Below are positions 23,160 to 34,270 of a stretch of DNA of 64,000 nt, piece by piece; the first letter of the stretch is position 1; each line of letters opens with the position of its first letter. A program made the position numbers and the translations under genes. Location of the stretch: assembly GCA_003254905.1 (NCBI GenBank), contig QANU01076562.1, positions 385,625-449,624 of the forward strand, written 5' to 3'. The DNA comes from Nissolia schottii (taxonomy: Eukaryota > Streptophyta > Magnoliopsida > Fabales > Fabaceae). The notes under the pieces were generated by a model. It made no database searches. It saw only the letters and a program-made list of their open reading frames with translations, and was not told the DNA's origin.

Positions 23160-23514
23160 TCAGCGTTAATTCAGTCCCTCTCTTCGTCCATGCCTTCCTT
23201 TGAGTTCCTTCTTCTCTGGCCACTGCTCTCTAACCTAGTTCTCCCCTTTCACTCATCAAGTCTCAATCTTTAACCTTATATCTCTCTTCTCTCACATCTT
23301 TCTGATCTGGGTCTTCACTTTCTCCAACTCAGATCACAATTTTGACCCACTTTTTTTTCCTTTTTTTTTTTGGGTATCGCTTATGCCTCACTTCAAAGCC
23401 ATTTACAGAAAAACCAGTTCTTTCATCTGGGTCTACTCAGTTTCTAGATTTGTGTAATCAGATTCTGTGAAATGGGTTGTGTTTGAGATGCAGAAAGTTG
23501 GTACAAGATACCAG
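23160..23514 (+). promoter_or_regulatory. Probable non-coding first exon / 5' leader of the AT-hook gene
   Basis: A pyrimidine-rich block (CT-rich from 23130 to 23350) ends in a good donor, ATACCAG|GTAAGC, at 23514/23515. The matching acceptor is TGCACAG at about 24448, immediately before the coding exon. The leader holds short upstream frames: ATG at 23191 (about 27 codons, MPSFEFLLLWPLL...), ATG at 23472 (MGCV, stop) and ATG at 23489, which after splicing would read MQKVGTRYQISYRDI and stop before the main ATG. Upstream frames of this sort often lower translation of the main frame; that is inference. Confidence 0.45.
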
Positions 23515-24499
23515 GTAAGCCTCATTTTCTCTTATTTGTCTCTACAACGTTATTGCTGTCTTTTTTTCTTTATGTTTTGTTTTGTTTTTTGTGTTTCTGA
23601 TAAGCTTCTTCATCTGTTTGGTTCCTTAGAATGGGTTTGGAAAAGTGATAGATACAAATTCTCATCTTTTGTTATATATGCCTTTGTACATTGTTTGTGA
23701 CTATAGGGTATTTATGGTGTCTACTTACATTTGGCTTGTACTAGATCGAGCATACCCTTAAACAAAATCACATGATACCTGTGTTTGTGTGCTGTTTCTT
23801 TGGTTCATTATCATTGAAATCGAGTGTTTTTTTATTTTTGGGTTTCATTTGTTCTGTTTGGGATTAGATGATCCCTGATGTGGTTCAATCTGTTGGTAAG
23901 GAGAATGGCTTGAAATCAGATTTCAATGTTTCCAATCCCATATGTGAAGATAGAGATAACTCGATCCTTTGATTGGTTGCTCAGAATTTCAGAAATAGCA
24001 GGATGCAAGTCCAATGCTTGAGGATGTTGTTTCTTAAATCGTGTTTTGAGTTTCTTTCCCCTGCCGCCGCTTTTTTTAAATGTTTTTCGTTGGAAAGACT
24101 GAGAATATGTACAATATTGAATTTCTTGCTTTTGCCACACTTCAGAATTTCAAGTTTCAACTGCTTTTTTTTATTTGATCCTTAAGCAGTATAAAAATGT
24201 ACTAGAAATTATAATTGCATACTAGATCTCTGTTACTATTGATTTAACATAAACTAATGAATGACTAATGCAAGTCATACCTAAAAATGAAAAAGTCGCA
24301 TTTGGAGAGAAGTTGTGAAAGAAGTGGTTTGCATTGCATGCAGCATCACTTTCATTGTTTGTTTCAGTTTGACATATTTCATTGTCATTCAGTTATATAT
24401 ATAGGTCTTCACTGGGGCTTTTTAAGTATGGTTGTTTTGTCTGCACAGATTTCTTATAGAGATATTTAGTACATTTTGCCAACAAGGGTCCTTTTGACT

Positions 24500-24916
24500 A
24501 TGGGTAGAGGCAGAGGGAAAGGGAAGAAGCAATCCATTATTGAGAGAGACGATACTGGAAGTGGTGAAGAGGAAAAACTCCCAGCTTTCAGAAGAAGAGG
24601 AAGACCACTAAAGCCACTGATGGATGATATCGAAGAAGTAGAGGTAGCTGAAAAGATAGAGAAAGACGAGGAGAATGTGAATGGTAATGGTTCCGGCAAG
24701 GATTTGAAAACTCAGGTTATAGCAGTAAATAAAAGGAAAAGGAAGAGGTCTGGACAGGCTAAAGAAAAGGTGGATCCAGCAAAAGAGGAGAGCGGCATAC
24801 GAGCGAAGCCAGGCCCAAATGATGATTCGGTAAAGCCTGCCGGATTCCGGCAGAATGGGAGCAGGCGCAAAAACAAGCCTCGTCGCGCTGCTGAAGCGGG
24901 TGTAGACTGCAAATGA
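24500..24916 (+). CDS. Small basic AT-hook protein, function unknown
   Basis: A single coding exon encodes 138 residues from ATG 24500; the in-frame ATG at 24476 would add eight residues (MPTRVLLT), but MGRGRGKGKK at 24500 is the natural start of this plant-conserved family. Residues about 34-44 (FRRRGRPLKP) form an AT-hook with the RGRP core that binds the minor groove of AT-rich DNA. Other features are a basic N-terminus, an acidic stretch (DDIEEVEVAEKIEKDEEN), a nuclear-localisation-like KRKRKRSGQAKEK and a conserved-looking C-terminus RRKNKPRRAAEAGVDCK. It is very charged and probably disordered. A nuclear chromatin role is inferred from the AT-hook; no enzyme domain is present. The leader is spliced and carries upstream frames. 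Confidence 0.7.
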   Translation: MGRGRGKGKKQSIIERDDTGSGEEEKLPAFRRRGRPLKPLMDDIEEVEVAEKIEKDEENVNGNGSGKDLKTQVIAVNKRKRKRSGQAKEKVDPAKEESGIRAKPGPNDDSVKPAGFRQNGSRRKNKPRRAAEAGVDCK

Positions 24917-25640
24917 GCAAGGTTTGTTATTGATAGTTTTTAAGGGGCCTCGGAATGGCTGGAACTTTGTTATCACAACGCAGGGTTCATTGATTTTTAT
25001 TGAGACTTGTTATGGTTGCTTATTGTTATTCATTTTTCTTTTGGAACTTCCAATTGCCATTTCTCTAAACTAGCAAATTTTAATTTGGTGGATTCATAGT
25101 TCTGTTTCTTGTGTACTTTATAGAGCTGCTATGCTATCACTAAGAGGAACTATGGAATTTTGTAGATATTCTTTATTATCATAAGTTGATTTTTCCTGTT
25201 TACTTGAAATACATGTTATGTGAAGGATTGCTTCAATTGGCACAATAATAATCCAACTCATACAATGCAATGCAGAGATTGTGAAAAATGAATGGTTTAA
25301 TTCTGATTGAGGTTCTTACTGATTTGGATGCTGCGGAATTGGAGTCTTTCCTTAAGGGATTACTTTTCTCAAAAATTCTGATAATGGCTATGGTGGTAGA
25401 AAAATTATATTTTTACGTCAAACAAGTGAATATTAAGATTGAATGTTACAAAAATAAAAATAAAAATAAAATTTTTTGGTTCTACCATTATCTCCAAATG
25501 TTGTGTCTCTCATGTTGGCTAGTTTACTTTTGATATACAAAAATTATGGGTTAAAACCTTATCTGGTCTTTTGATCTCTAGACAAAAAATAAAGACTTGT
25601 TAGTCCCTAAATTTTACAAACATGGACTTGTTGATTCTTT
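24917..25640. other. 3' flank of the AT-hook gene
   Basis: Probable 3' UTR followed by AT-rich intergenic DNA. An 81-codon frame at 25288-25533 has no recognisable similarity, so I treat it as chance. Confidence 0.35.
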
Positions 25641-25649
25641 TGTCAACTA

Positions 25650-25840
25650 GCTCCCATTGCTTTTGGTTCTGTGGACAAAATAGAGAGACATAGACACAAA
25701 AATAAAAATAAAAATATATTTTTTATCTCACTGATGTTGGAATAGAGAATTTTTGTCTAGAGGACACAACAATAGGACTTAGAGGAACAAAAATTCTCTC
25801 TTAGTATTTTTTTGTAGTACCAAACACAGTCTAATGGAAG
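25650..25840. mobile_element. Small MITE-like element
   Basis: A segment of about 185 bases begins with TTTTGGTTCTGTGGAC and ends with GTAGTACCAAACACAGT, so the ends are imperfect inverted repeats (TTTGGTTCTGTG and ACTGTGTTTGGTACTAC). The inside is AT-rich with 'agagagacatagacacaaaaat' character. Elements of this style, with 'TGTTTGGT' ends and GACA-rich interiors, are common in legume genomes. There is no coding capacity. Confidence 0.4.
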
Positions 25841-26001
25841 CTGAGGTGTCTAGAGAGCAAGTGTGCAAACTCTAGAGAGAAAAAAAAAAAAAGAAGAGAA
25901 CTTTAGTTTACTTTTGGCATACAAATATTATTTGGTATTGGTGGATTGATGTAAAGCTAGGAAGAAATTCTTGTATGATGACAAAAATGTCATGTTAGAT
26001 A

Positions 26002-26728
26002 TGTACGAGGTTACCTGAACGAGTGAGGAAGGCGCCTTGACGGAAGCTCAAAGGCTGGGGGGGCGAAGGGTCCGAGCGGTTTTGGAGGCCTGGACGGAAG
26101 CTCTGAGCGGGTTCGGAGGCTGGCACGAAAGCTCCGAGCAGATTCGGAGGCTAGGACGAAAGCTCCAAGCGGGTTCGGAGGCTTGCACGAAAGCTCCGAG
26201 CGGATTCGGAGGCTTGGACGAAAGCTCTGAGCAAGTTCCTTTCGAAGAGAGTGCGGCGGCGGGGTGTACCTGCAAAGGCACTCCGACGCTCAAGTAAGCA
26301 CAGGGATTAGGAGAGTTCTCTAAGAGGAGAATGAGAGGTACCTGGTGACCTGAGGGGTCGTGTGCTTTTATAGACGAGCTTGGAATGCAAAGATAGAGGT
26401 AAGATAGAGATAAAACGAGGGGGTTTGCTTATCTCCTCCCGGTTTATCTTTCCCCGCTTATCCAGGAGTTGGTTGCGGATTGGGGAGAAGAGGTCGCTGC
26501 TACCTTCTCTTAGCCTTGTTGGGCCGAACGGGGTTCGGAGCTTTTGGGCTTGCGACCTTCTCCTCTTCTAAGCGTCACGAGGCTCCCTCCCTTTAGGCCA
26601 GTCTAACCAGGTGGGGAGAGCCTCATCTGCTCCTTAGCGGGTTGGGCCCCTCGGGCCTTTTAGAGAACGAGAGCTCCTCCCCCTCTTAGAGGGCTATAGC
26701 TCTCGGACCCGGTTTTTAGCCCGTAACA
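26002..26728 (-). mobile_element. Solo LTR, related to 21093-21807 but inverted
   Basis: On the minus strand this 727-bp element starts TGTTACGGGCTAAAAAC and ends CCTCGTACA. GATA (or GATAT, overlapping the terminal T) flanks both sides at 25998 and 26729, consistent with a target duplication. It shares with the first copy the GC-rich body, a TATA box (minus strand, around 26362-26372), the tandem 33-34-bp units with TCGGAGGC core (26080-26240) and the block TCAAGGCGCCTTCCTCAC. No internal retrotransposon genes are adjacent. With the copy at 21093 it forms an inverted pair of roughly 0.7-kb arms around the AT-hook gene. Confidence 0.8.
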
Positions 26729-26732
26729 GATA

Positions 26733-28300
26733 TATTTTTGATAAGATTGTGACAAATGTATGCAAAAACGTAGGTCTTTCAAGCAATGGCGTCACTTTAT
26801 ATAATCTTAAAGAGGATATTCATCTTTTCGCCTCACGATGGTAAAAGAATTTTTTACACTCACGAGCTCTTGTTGGATCGTTATTAATGAGCTGATGATG
26901 TACTGGTATCAGGTTTTGTCCATTTTGGATAAAAATAAGTGCGGTATTTGGTGGTAGATGGAAATTGTAGAAAATGTGAGTGGATCCACACACTGCCACG
27001 ATTCATGATCCTTAACGGCATCTTCTCCTCTGTTTGCTTCGTGCAGACACAGTGCTTTATTATAGTATATATTGGCCATTGATTGGCCTTTAAGGGCTCG
27101 CTCTATGCATATATTATATAGGACCGCGGTCCTGGTTGCCTCCTTGTGGCACTGCTATTTGGGACTTAAATGGAGTAAACATTACTTTGCAGAAGAAACT
27201 TACACGCTCTCATGCAACCCCTTTATTGTTCTATGGTTTCTATGAATGCATCCTTTTCAAAATGGTTCAAATTGTGCGCATACCTCACATAGCTTGTGCA
27301 ATGCAGCTATCTTTTCTTTAAAATTATGAAAATTGGACAATCAAACAATACTTTTATTTTAATTAACAGTCAAACAATATTGTAATTATGCATCTAACTA
27401 ATTGGACTACCACTAAGTATTAATAGTTAAATAAAAAAAAAATTCCTCCAAAATTGCTCTTTCTCCTTCCATCCTCCCATCCCTCTTTAATGAGTTACAC
27501 CTAAATGTCACATGACAATACTTCACTAAAGTTAAACCAAAATCTTTCCCTCCAAACTTATTCCTCCTCCTGTGTGAAATTCAATCTCTTTAAAATTCGC
27601 TATCATTAAAATTCGTTTTTCTCTTGCTATTTAAAATTCTTTTATGCTCTATCTATAAAACCTTTTTTTTTTTCTAAAATTTTCTCCTTCTAAAATTCTC
27701 TCTATCTCTCTATCATCATCTCTTTAAGTTTCCTCTAAAATTTTATCTCTCTCTAAAATAATCTCTTTCTTTAAACAATTTTCTTGTACTTGACAACAAA
27801 AGATATGCATGGACATAACATCCTACGTAAGAGTGGATCCTCTCAATTGAATTTAGAACCACGATTATTGCACATCAAGTTATCGCACACCCAGTGCACC
27901 CCTGAGGCAATAGCTACTCGCGGATACTTCGAACCCGACAAAACGGGAGAACATGCTCCACTCTAGCAAAACGTGCGTGTGTCACACACTTTCTCAGCAC
28001 GCCAACCGTTCAAATTTTGTGCTTCTCTATGAAAACCTTTCTTCTCCCAGAGTCGTTGCGACATAACCCTCTCGTCTTCATCCCACAAACACCACCCTCT
28101 CATCTTCCTCTCAGTCATTGCTTCTTCTTCCTCCTTCTTCTGCAACCACATTTTTCAACTCTTCCATCGCAAGACTTTTTCATCTCCGTAACTACTAGTA
28201 ACACCTAACCCCTTACTAGTTCGTTTTCTATTTTTAAGTTAGTTGTCGAACAAAAAATGTTGTCCATCTTTCCTTTTGCTATTTTTGTTCAGCTAAATAA
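26733..28300. other. Intergenic, transposon-like flank
   Basis: No gene recognised. The part from about 27640 to 28220 is pyrimidine-rich (tctctctaaaat runs) and leads into the repeats and transposon exon that follow, so it may be the 5' end of that element. Confidence 0.35.
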
Positions 28301-28700
28301 TGGTTATGTCTTCTTGTTTAAGAAAATTATGTCTCATTTTACAAACGGTTGTGTCTAAATATGAAAAAAGTTGTGTCTGAGTAAAATAAATGGTTGTGTT
28401 TGAGTAAAAAAAATGGTTGTGTCTGAGTAAAATAAATGGTTGTCTCTCATTCTCTGCTACAGTTGTGTCTGTCTTTCGTGGTTATGTCTACCTATGGTTA
28501 AGTCTGTAATGCTCTATGGTTACATTCGTAATGCTTCTATGTCTGTCTTTTACACAAGGTTATGTTCACATATACAACAAAGTTATGTCCTACACAACCG
28601 AAAGGTTGTATCTCGTACTTCGTCATTGTTAGGTTTATGTTTGCTAGTTGGTTGTCTTTCTGCATTATATTGTTGTGTCTTCTTGTTTTATTTAATTATA
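28300..28700. repeat. Degenerate tandem repeat with GGTTGTGTCTGAGTAAAA core
   Basis: Short units built on 'ATGGTTGTGTCTGAGTAAAAT' repeat at about 28345-28445 (four recognisable units, period about 25-30) and continue in degraded form ('GGTTATGTC', 'GGTTGTGTC') to about 28700. They lie just before the two-exon transposon frame at 28773 and are probably its subterminal or leader repeats. Confidence 0.55.
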
Positions 28701-28772
28701 TCTGGTTGTGTCTTGTAGTTATGCATTTTTACGTCATATTTGTTAATGTGTACTTTTATCATTTGCAAATCT

Positions 28773-29019
28773 ATGGAACCCAAGAAGGCAACACCCACCA
28801 CATCTGAATTGTCTAAGGCGGATTACAACAAAAAGGTATGATCTGTTCTGACTAGAAAGTGTATCATTTTACATAAACATAAGACATGATAACTAACTTG
28901 GCTCTTTGTGTTGCACGCAGTGCATAATCAAGTCAAAGTGCTCGATGACAAAAATTCATGTTGTGACGGAATCATTCACCACTACACAAAAAAAGATAGT
29001 GCAAGAAATGTGTACATAA
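28773..29019 (+). mobile_element. 5' coding fragment of an Ulp1/Mutator-type transposon
   Basis: Two short exons (28773-28835 and 28921-29019, joined by a clean GT-AG intron) encode MEPKKATPTTSELSKADYNK, then CIIKSKCSMTKIHVVTESF and QKKIVQEM, and end in a stop. In plants a start like this (KCIIKSKCS, then a line ending QEMGFG) introduces large proteins with a C-terminal Ulp1-type cysteine protease carried by Mutator-like elements; that identification is from memory and moderate. Everything downstream of QEM is missing, so this is a 5' truncated fragment of the element's gene. The preceding repeats probably belong to it. Confidence 0.45.
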
Positions 29020-29820
29020 AAATATAACAAATAACTTAAAATACTATTTTGATATCCTTTTCACAGGGTGGGACCAAAATGTGTCCCTATATTTATCTCT
29101 TCTATGAGCAATCAAGTGGAACCTAAAACAACTCAAATTAACACACCTCAATCATCAAAACAAACAATAGCTCCAATAACAACAAACAAACCAAACGGTA
29201 AGGGACACACTCTCTCTCTCCTATTCTACCACGTTGTGCAGTAAGGCAGTGAGAGGCCACAGTGCCAGCATTATGGCCCAGCTGCTTCTTCAAGTTTCTT
29301 CTCCTTCCAATTTACTACTCTCCGACACACACTTCCCAACCCCCAACAACCGACGCTACCAACCAATCAATGGCTCCCTCCTCCACACAACTCTTCCGAC
29401 AACTCCCTCAACAATCGGCGCCTTCAGATTCCGCCACAAATAAGGGTCGCACTGCCCCCAAAAAAGCCCATACCTGATTATTTGAATTGGGCCCAAATCA
29501 ATAGGCCCAATAGCTCTTTCCCGCCAAAAACTAAATAAACGAACAACCCTACGTGGATGCCACCTCACCAGAAAAAGCATGAAACAGTTGAAAAACACCA
29601 ACGGCACCGCTACCATTAGCTGAGCCAAGAAGAAAGAGAACAACTCTTCCAGTGACATAATCTTCTTTCGCTTTCTGAATCAAAGTAATGTAATCTTGAT
29701 TCTTTTATTATTTTTCCTTAATTACTATTAAGAACAAAATGTGTGTTGGTGGTGATTTTCTTGCGTGTGTTTCAGGAAAGTGAGAAATCAAGGAGTAATT
29801 GTTTTCCAATTCTCGGGAAA
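29020..29820. other. Flank and probable leader of the receptor kinase gene
   Basis: The stretch includes a 56-codon frame at 29273-29443 (MAQLLLQVSSPSNLLLSD..., Ser/Thr-rich, plastid-transit-like in composition) that could be a stranded first exon of another gene but has no downstream continuation. The 5' UTR of the SRF gene probably begins in the 29640-29820 part; a possible leader intron ends in TTTCAG near 29775. Confidence 0.3.
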
Positions 29821-32800
29821 ATGATTTGCGACTACCTGTACGTGCATCTCTATCTCGTTGTCTTCTCGTCAATTTTGATTTCCCAGGGTTTGGCATTTAC
29901 TCCTTCAACCGAAGGTAACACTCACATTTCCGATATCTGTGATTGATTATTGGTTTCAATTTTCATCATTATATTTTGCACTTATTCCAAAACTATGGTC
30001 CATTTAGCTTAATTTGATGCGGAATGGATTTCTGCTCTTTCACTGAACAATATGTATTTCTTGTACTTATTTCTTTGGATTGGATGAACAGTATCAGCTC
30101 TCAAGGATCTATACAGGACCTTAAACCACCCACCAGTGCTCAAAGGATGGAATGGTAGTGATCCTTGTAAGGAGTCTTGGACAGGAATAGCTTGTTCCGG
30201 GTCATCAGTTATACACCTGTAATGCACTACTAACTTATGCGGATTATAGTCACTGTTTGGATCATAATTTTCCTAATTTAAACGTTAGCTCTGATTTATT
30301 GTCTTCCTGAAGCAAACTTCGCGGATTGAACCTCACTGGATATCTTGGGGATGTGCTCGGTAATCTTCAGAAATTGACGCGACTGTAAGTATTTGTTTGG
30401 CTTCAGGTTCTTATGGGGACATATTAATTGTCAAGATCTGCAATTTACTTACTTACTGACTTCCCTATTCTTGTTTCTGTAGTGATGTCAGTTCTAACAA
30501 CATAATGGGAGAAATACCATTTGGCCTACCTCCTCATGCCACACACATGTAAGCAATCTGTTCTCATCTTGTTTCCCCATGACTAAATTCTATGGTTGCC
30601 AATAAGCATACTTGTACGTTCAGCAGTGTGGTTTTCTCATGATTCTCTGTTGCAGAAATTTGGCTTGCATTTTTGCAATTATTTGAGCCAAAATATCTGT
30701 GAGTTACATTAGGTAAACAGATTTTTTTTTTCTTCATGGAAATAGAACTCTCTCAGAGTTTAGTCACCATTTTAAAATATATTTTTGTTCCCACTTCTAA
30801 TTATTCAAAGTAATTTAATGTTTCTCCTCATCATAGCAAAGATAGTAAAAAAAAGGTACCGTGAAACAAGTTTGAATGATTTAAGGGCTAACTCACATCA
30901 TAACAAGTGAATTATGAGAGACCAAATTGCCAGTTTACTTGTTACATTGACAATGATTATAGACCAGGCTTAAGAGGATAACACAAGGGTACATTTTTAA
31001 CCAAAATATCCATTGAAATTTTATTTCTTTCAAATGTTCTCTTTGTTGATCGTGACATAGTGATTGAGTTTTACAAATGGCTATGAAATCACTGTTATCT
31101 ACTTTGTCTTGCAGGAATTTAAGCCACAATTCCTTAAACGGACCAATTGGCGATGTATTTACTGGCCTAGATAATCTCAAAGAAATGTATGTCTTCCTCA
31201 CCATCTTTAGATGATGAATTTGATTTTTAATAGGCTTTTTAAGAATATTTGTAAGGGATCAAATAGTATGTGTAACTATATAAAATAAAATAGAATAGTT
31301 TGTTCAAATGTCATTGTATACATGGAAGCTCACAAAGGAAGAGTCCCTTTCTTCAGGGACCTTTCATACAATAATTTCTCAGGAGATCTTCCGCGTTCAT
31401 TTGGTTCCTTGACAAACCTTACTAGATTGTAAGATTCTCCTTTTATACACCTTTTTACTTGATTTATCTTTCGTCATAATTATCTACTCAAAGGTAGGAC
31501 TTTACTTTTACTAGGATCTGTGGGTTTGATCTGTATAGTGGTCCCTATTTGCAGGTTCCTGCAGAATAACAGATTCACTGGATCAATCGCCTACCTGGCT
31601 GAACTTCCACTTACAGATTTGTAGGGTTACCTCTAACATTTTCCCAAAATATATTTACGTTTCTATTATTTGCTCATTTCTCTATGTTCTCAGGAACATT
31701 CAAGATAATCTGTTTAGTGGCATTCTTCCAGAGCACTTTCAGTCCATACAGAATTTGTGGTAAGTGACAACTATATGACTTTTAATTTGATGGCATATTA
31801 TTTTCTTGCATCAAATGAAATGATGAAAATATAACATCTAATAATCAATCACCCTCCATACCCTCAATTAGGATTGGAGGGAATAAATTCCATGCAGTGG
31901 ACAGCTCTCCTCCCTGGACTTTTCCTTTGGACAGAGTACCAGTTGGGCATAATATTAGTCACCCACCCACAACTCAGGCAAGTGCCATCAAGAACTTTGC
32001 TCCTCCGGTTCTTCCCAAGGTAAGTCAGCAGCAGACTCAGCACAAGACGAAACATGTGGGTCCTGGGGGAATAGCTTTTATAGTAGGTGCAGGAACACTA
32101 ATGGCAACAGGTGTGGCACTCTTCGTCGCAATCCGTTTGACTAAACTGCGTGCACAGAGGGTGAACTTAAAAAGCTTGGAAAGCAACCATGACTCTTCGC
32201 ATTCTCATCCAACCAGTGCAACCATAGGTAATTACTCTATATCCCATTTAGTATTTCTGATATTATATTGAAATTCACTTCTCAGATAACCTTTCTGCGA
32301 TAGGAATTTGGATGCCATTCTATTTAGTAATCATTCTTTCTATTTTCCCTCTGGCCATAGAGGTCTCTTCTACTGCATTAGATGAGAGCCCACAAATCCC
32401 ACCTTTTAATTCTGCATCCCTTTTGGGACTAATGGGATTGCCTCCCCAGCACCATAACAATGGAGAGGAAAATTCAAGAAGAAGTTTTTCCAGAAGAAGC
32501 AGATCAACCGGAAGGACAAAAGTTTACACGGTCACGGAGCTTCAGTTGGCTACTGACAGCTTCAGTGAATGCAACATTCTGGGAGAGGGATCTCTTGGCA
32601 TTGTTTACAGAGCTAAATTTCCAGATGGCAAAGTACAATCTTGAGCTATCTTTTAAACACTAGTCTTCTTTTTTTCTTTCAAATTATATGACATTCACTT
32701 TTCGTTTTGTTGTTGAAGTTTTTGGCTGTGAAGAGTATAAACTTGGCGGGCCTGTCTTTCAGAGAAGAGGAAAAATTCTTGGATGTAATTTGCACCGCTT

Positions 32801-34270
32801 CCCGACTGAAGCACCCCAACATTGTAGGACTTAATGGCTACTGTTTGGAGCGCGGAAAGCATCTTCTTGTGTACGATTATGTTAGAAATTTGACTCTGCA
32901 TGATGCTCTTCACAGTGATGTATACATGCCTTTATCGTGGGTCCTCCGTCTCCGGATTGCTCTTGGTGTTGCTCATGCTCTGGAGTAAGTTCCATTTTGC
33001 CACTCTTCTAGTATTCTATCATGTGTCTCAACTCATAAACATCATGTCACGCAAATGTTTTCAGCTATTTGCACTCAGCGTTCTCACCTCCTGTTGCCCA
33101 CGGAAACCTGAAGGCTGCCAATGTTCTACTGGACGAAAATTTGATGCCTCATGTTTCTGACTGTGGCTTGGCTCCTTTGAGACCACTGAGGAGCAACCAA
33201 GTTAAAAATCCAGTAAGTTCTTCCGAGAATCAGCTTCATGTTGAGAGATAAAGGTTCTTGTGACTGCAGTTACTCATAACATTAAGCTGTGAGTTCTAGA
33301 GGCTATCTAAAAGATAACTCATTGATAGAAAACAGTTGCATTTGCCAATTCTCAAAATTGCTTTTATCTCCATGTAAGTTATTCTTGTTCATTAGTTAAC
33401 ATAGTATTTCAGGATTAGTTACCATAAAAGCTGCTTCAATTTTCAAAAACCAGTTGTTGCAAAGTGGATCAGAAGCATGACTATGCTCTTCCCAAGTAAG
33501 CTCATTTGCAGGCATAGGTTCATTGATTAGTTTTTTTCTCACTGTTGGAAACAGGCTACTGAGATTCCTGTTGCAGAGATAGGCTACATTTCACCTGACA
33601 GTGGCCGACCAGGAAGTTGCAGCAGAAAGAGAGACGTCTTTGCCTTTGGGGTATTGCTTCTGGAACTGCTAACTGGAAGGAAAGCCTTTGATGAGTATGT
33701 TTTACGTCTATCTTGCCACCTCCCTTTTGTTTTTCTTCCCCCGGAATTGAATGACAGCTCCCTCCTCTTTTGGTTTCTTCTGCATATTTTGTTTCTGAAC
33801 ACAGTTCAAGGCCAATTGAGGAGCAATATCTAGTGAAATGGGCTTCCTCCAGGCTTCATGATAGCGCGAGTTTGGAGCAGATGGTGGATCCCGGTATGAA
33901 AAGGACATTTTCACCCAAGGCTCTTTCTCGTTATGCTGCTATCATCTCCCTTTGCATACAGGTATCTATCAGAACCTAAATGTTTAACAACGTGAGAAAC
34001 TGAATTTACTCAATCATTATTGATTGTGCGCTGGCATTTTGGTTCTTGAATGAAATGTATATGCCTTTCTTTCCTTTACAGCCTTCGAGGCATTTCCGTC
34101 CTCCAATGTCTGAAGTAGTGGACTCCCTTGTATCTTTCTCACAAAAGTTCAACATTGCTAAGAGCAGTGCAGCTGCGGATGGCACTGAAGTTGAATCGTT
34201 TGAGAGGTCTTTCCGTTCAACCAACACAGGCTTTATGGTTTCACCGGCATTGAGCCATGTATCCGCCTGA
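29821..34270 (+). CDS. STRUBBELIG-receptor-family LRR receptor-like kinase
   Basis: Fifteen exons join in frame: 29821-29914, 30092-30218, 30313-30384, 30483-30548, 31115-31186, 31357-31428, 31555-31620, 31694-31759, 31872-32227, 32361-32632, 32719-32984, 33065-33212, 33555-33694, 33805-33961, 34082-34270, giving 720 residues. Order: signal peptide (to about residue 26), the N-terminal SRF/LRR cap ([29 protein letters not shown]), leucine-rich repeats each on a phase-matched exon of 66-72 nt, a Pro-rich stalk, one membrane helix (about 277-300, [19 protein letters not shown]), and a cytoplasmic kinase-like domain (about 395-690). The P-loop reads [11 protein letters not shown] and the ATP lysine AVKS is present, but the catalytic loop reads [12 protein letters not shown] (no HRD Asp) and the DFG motif reads SDCG. 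SRF proteins such as STRUBBELIG are atypical kinases that signal in tissue morphogenesis; this product is probably a plasma-membrane pseudokinase. Which SRF it corresponds to is not decided. Confidence 0.9.

Noticed and set aside
25288-25533. 81-codon frame downstream of the AT-hook gene
   Set aside because: It ends in low-complexity Lys/Asn-rich sequence (KNKNKNKI) with no recognised domain; it is likely 3' flank.
29356-29658. 100-codon minus-strand frame with a hydrophobic start (MSLEELFSFFLAQLMVAVPL)
   Set aside because: It looks membrane-like but has no recognised family and overlaps the promoter side of the SRF gene and another chance frame on the opposite strand.
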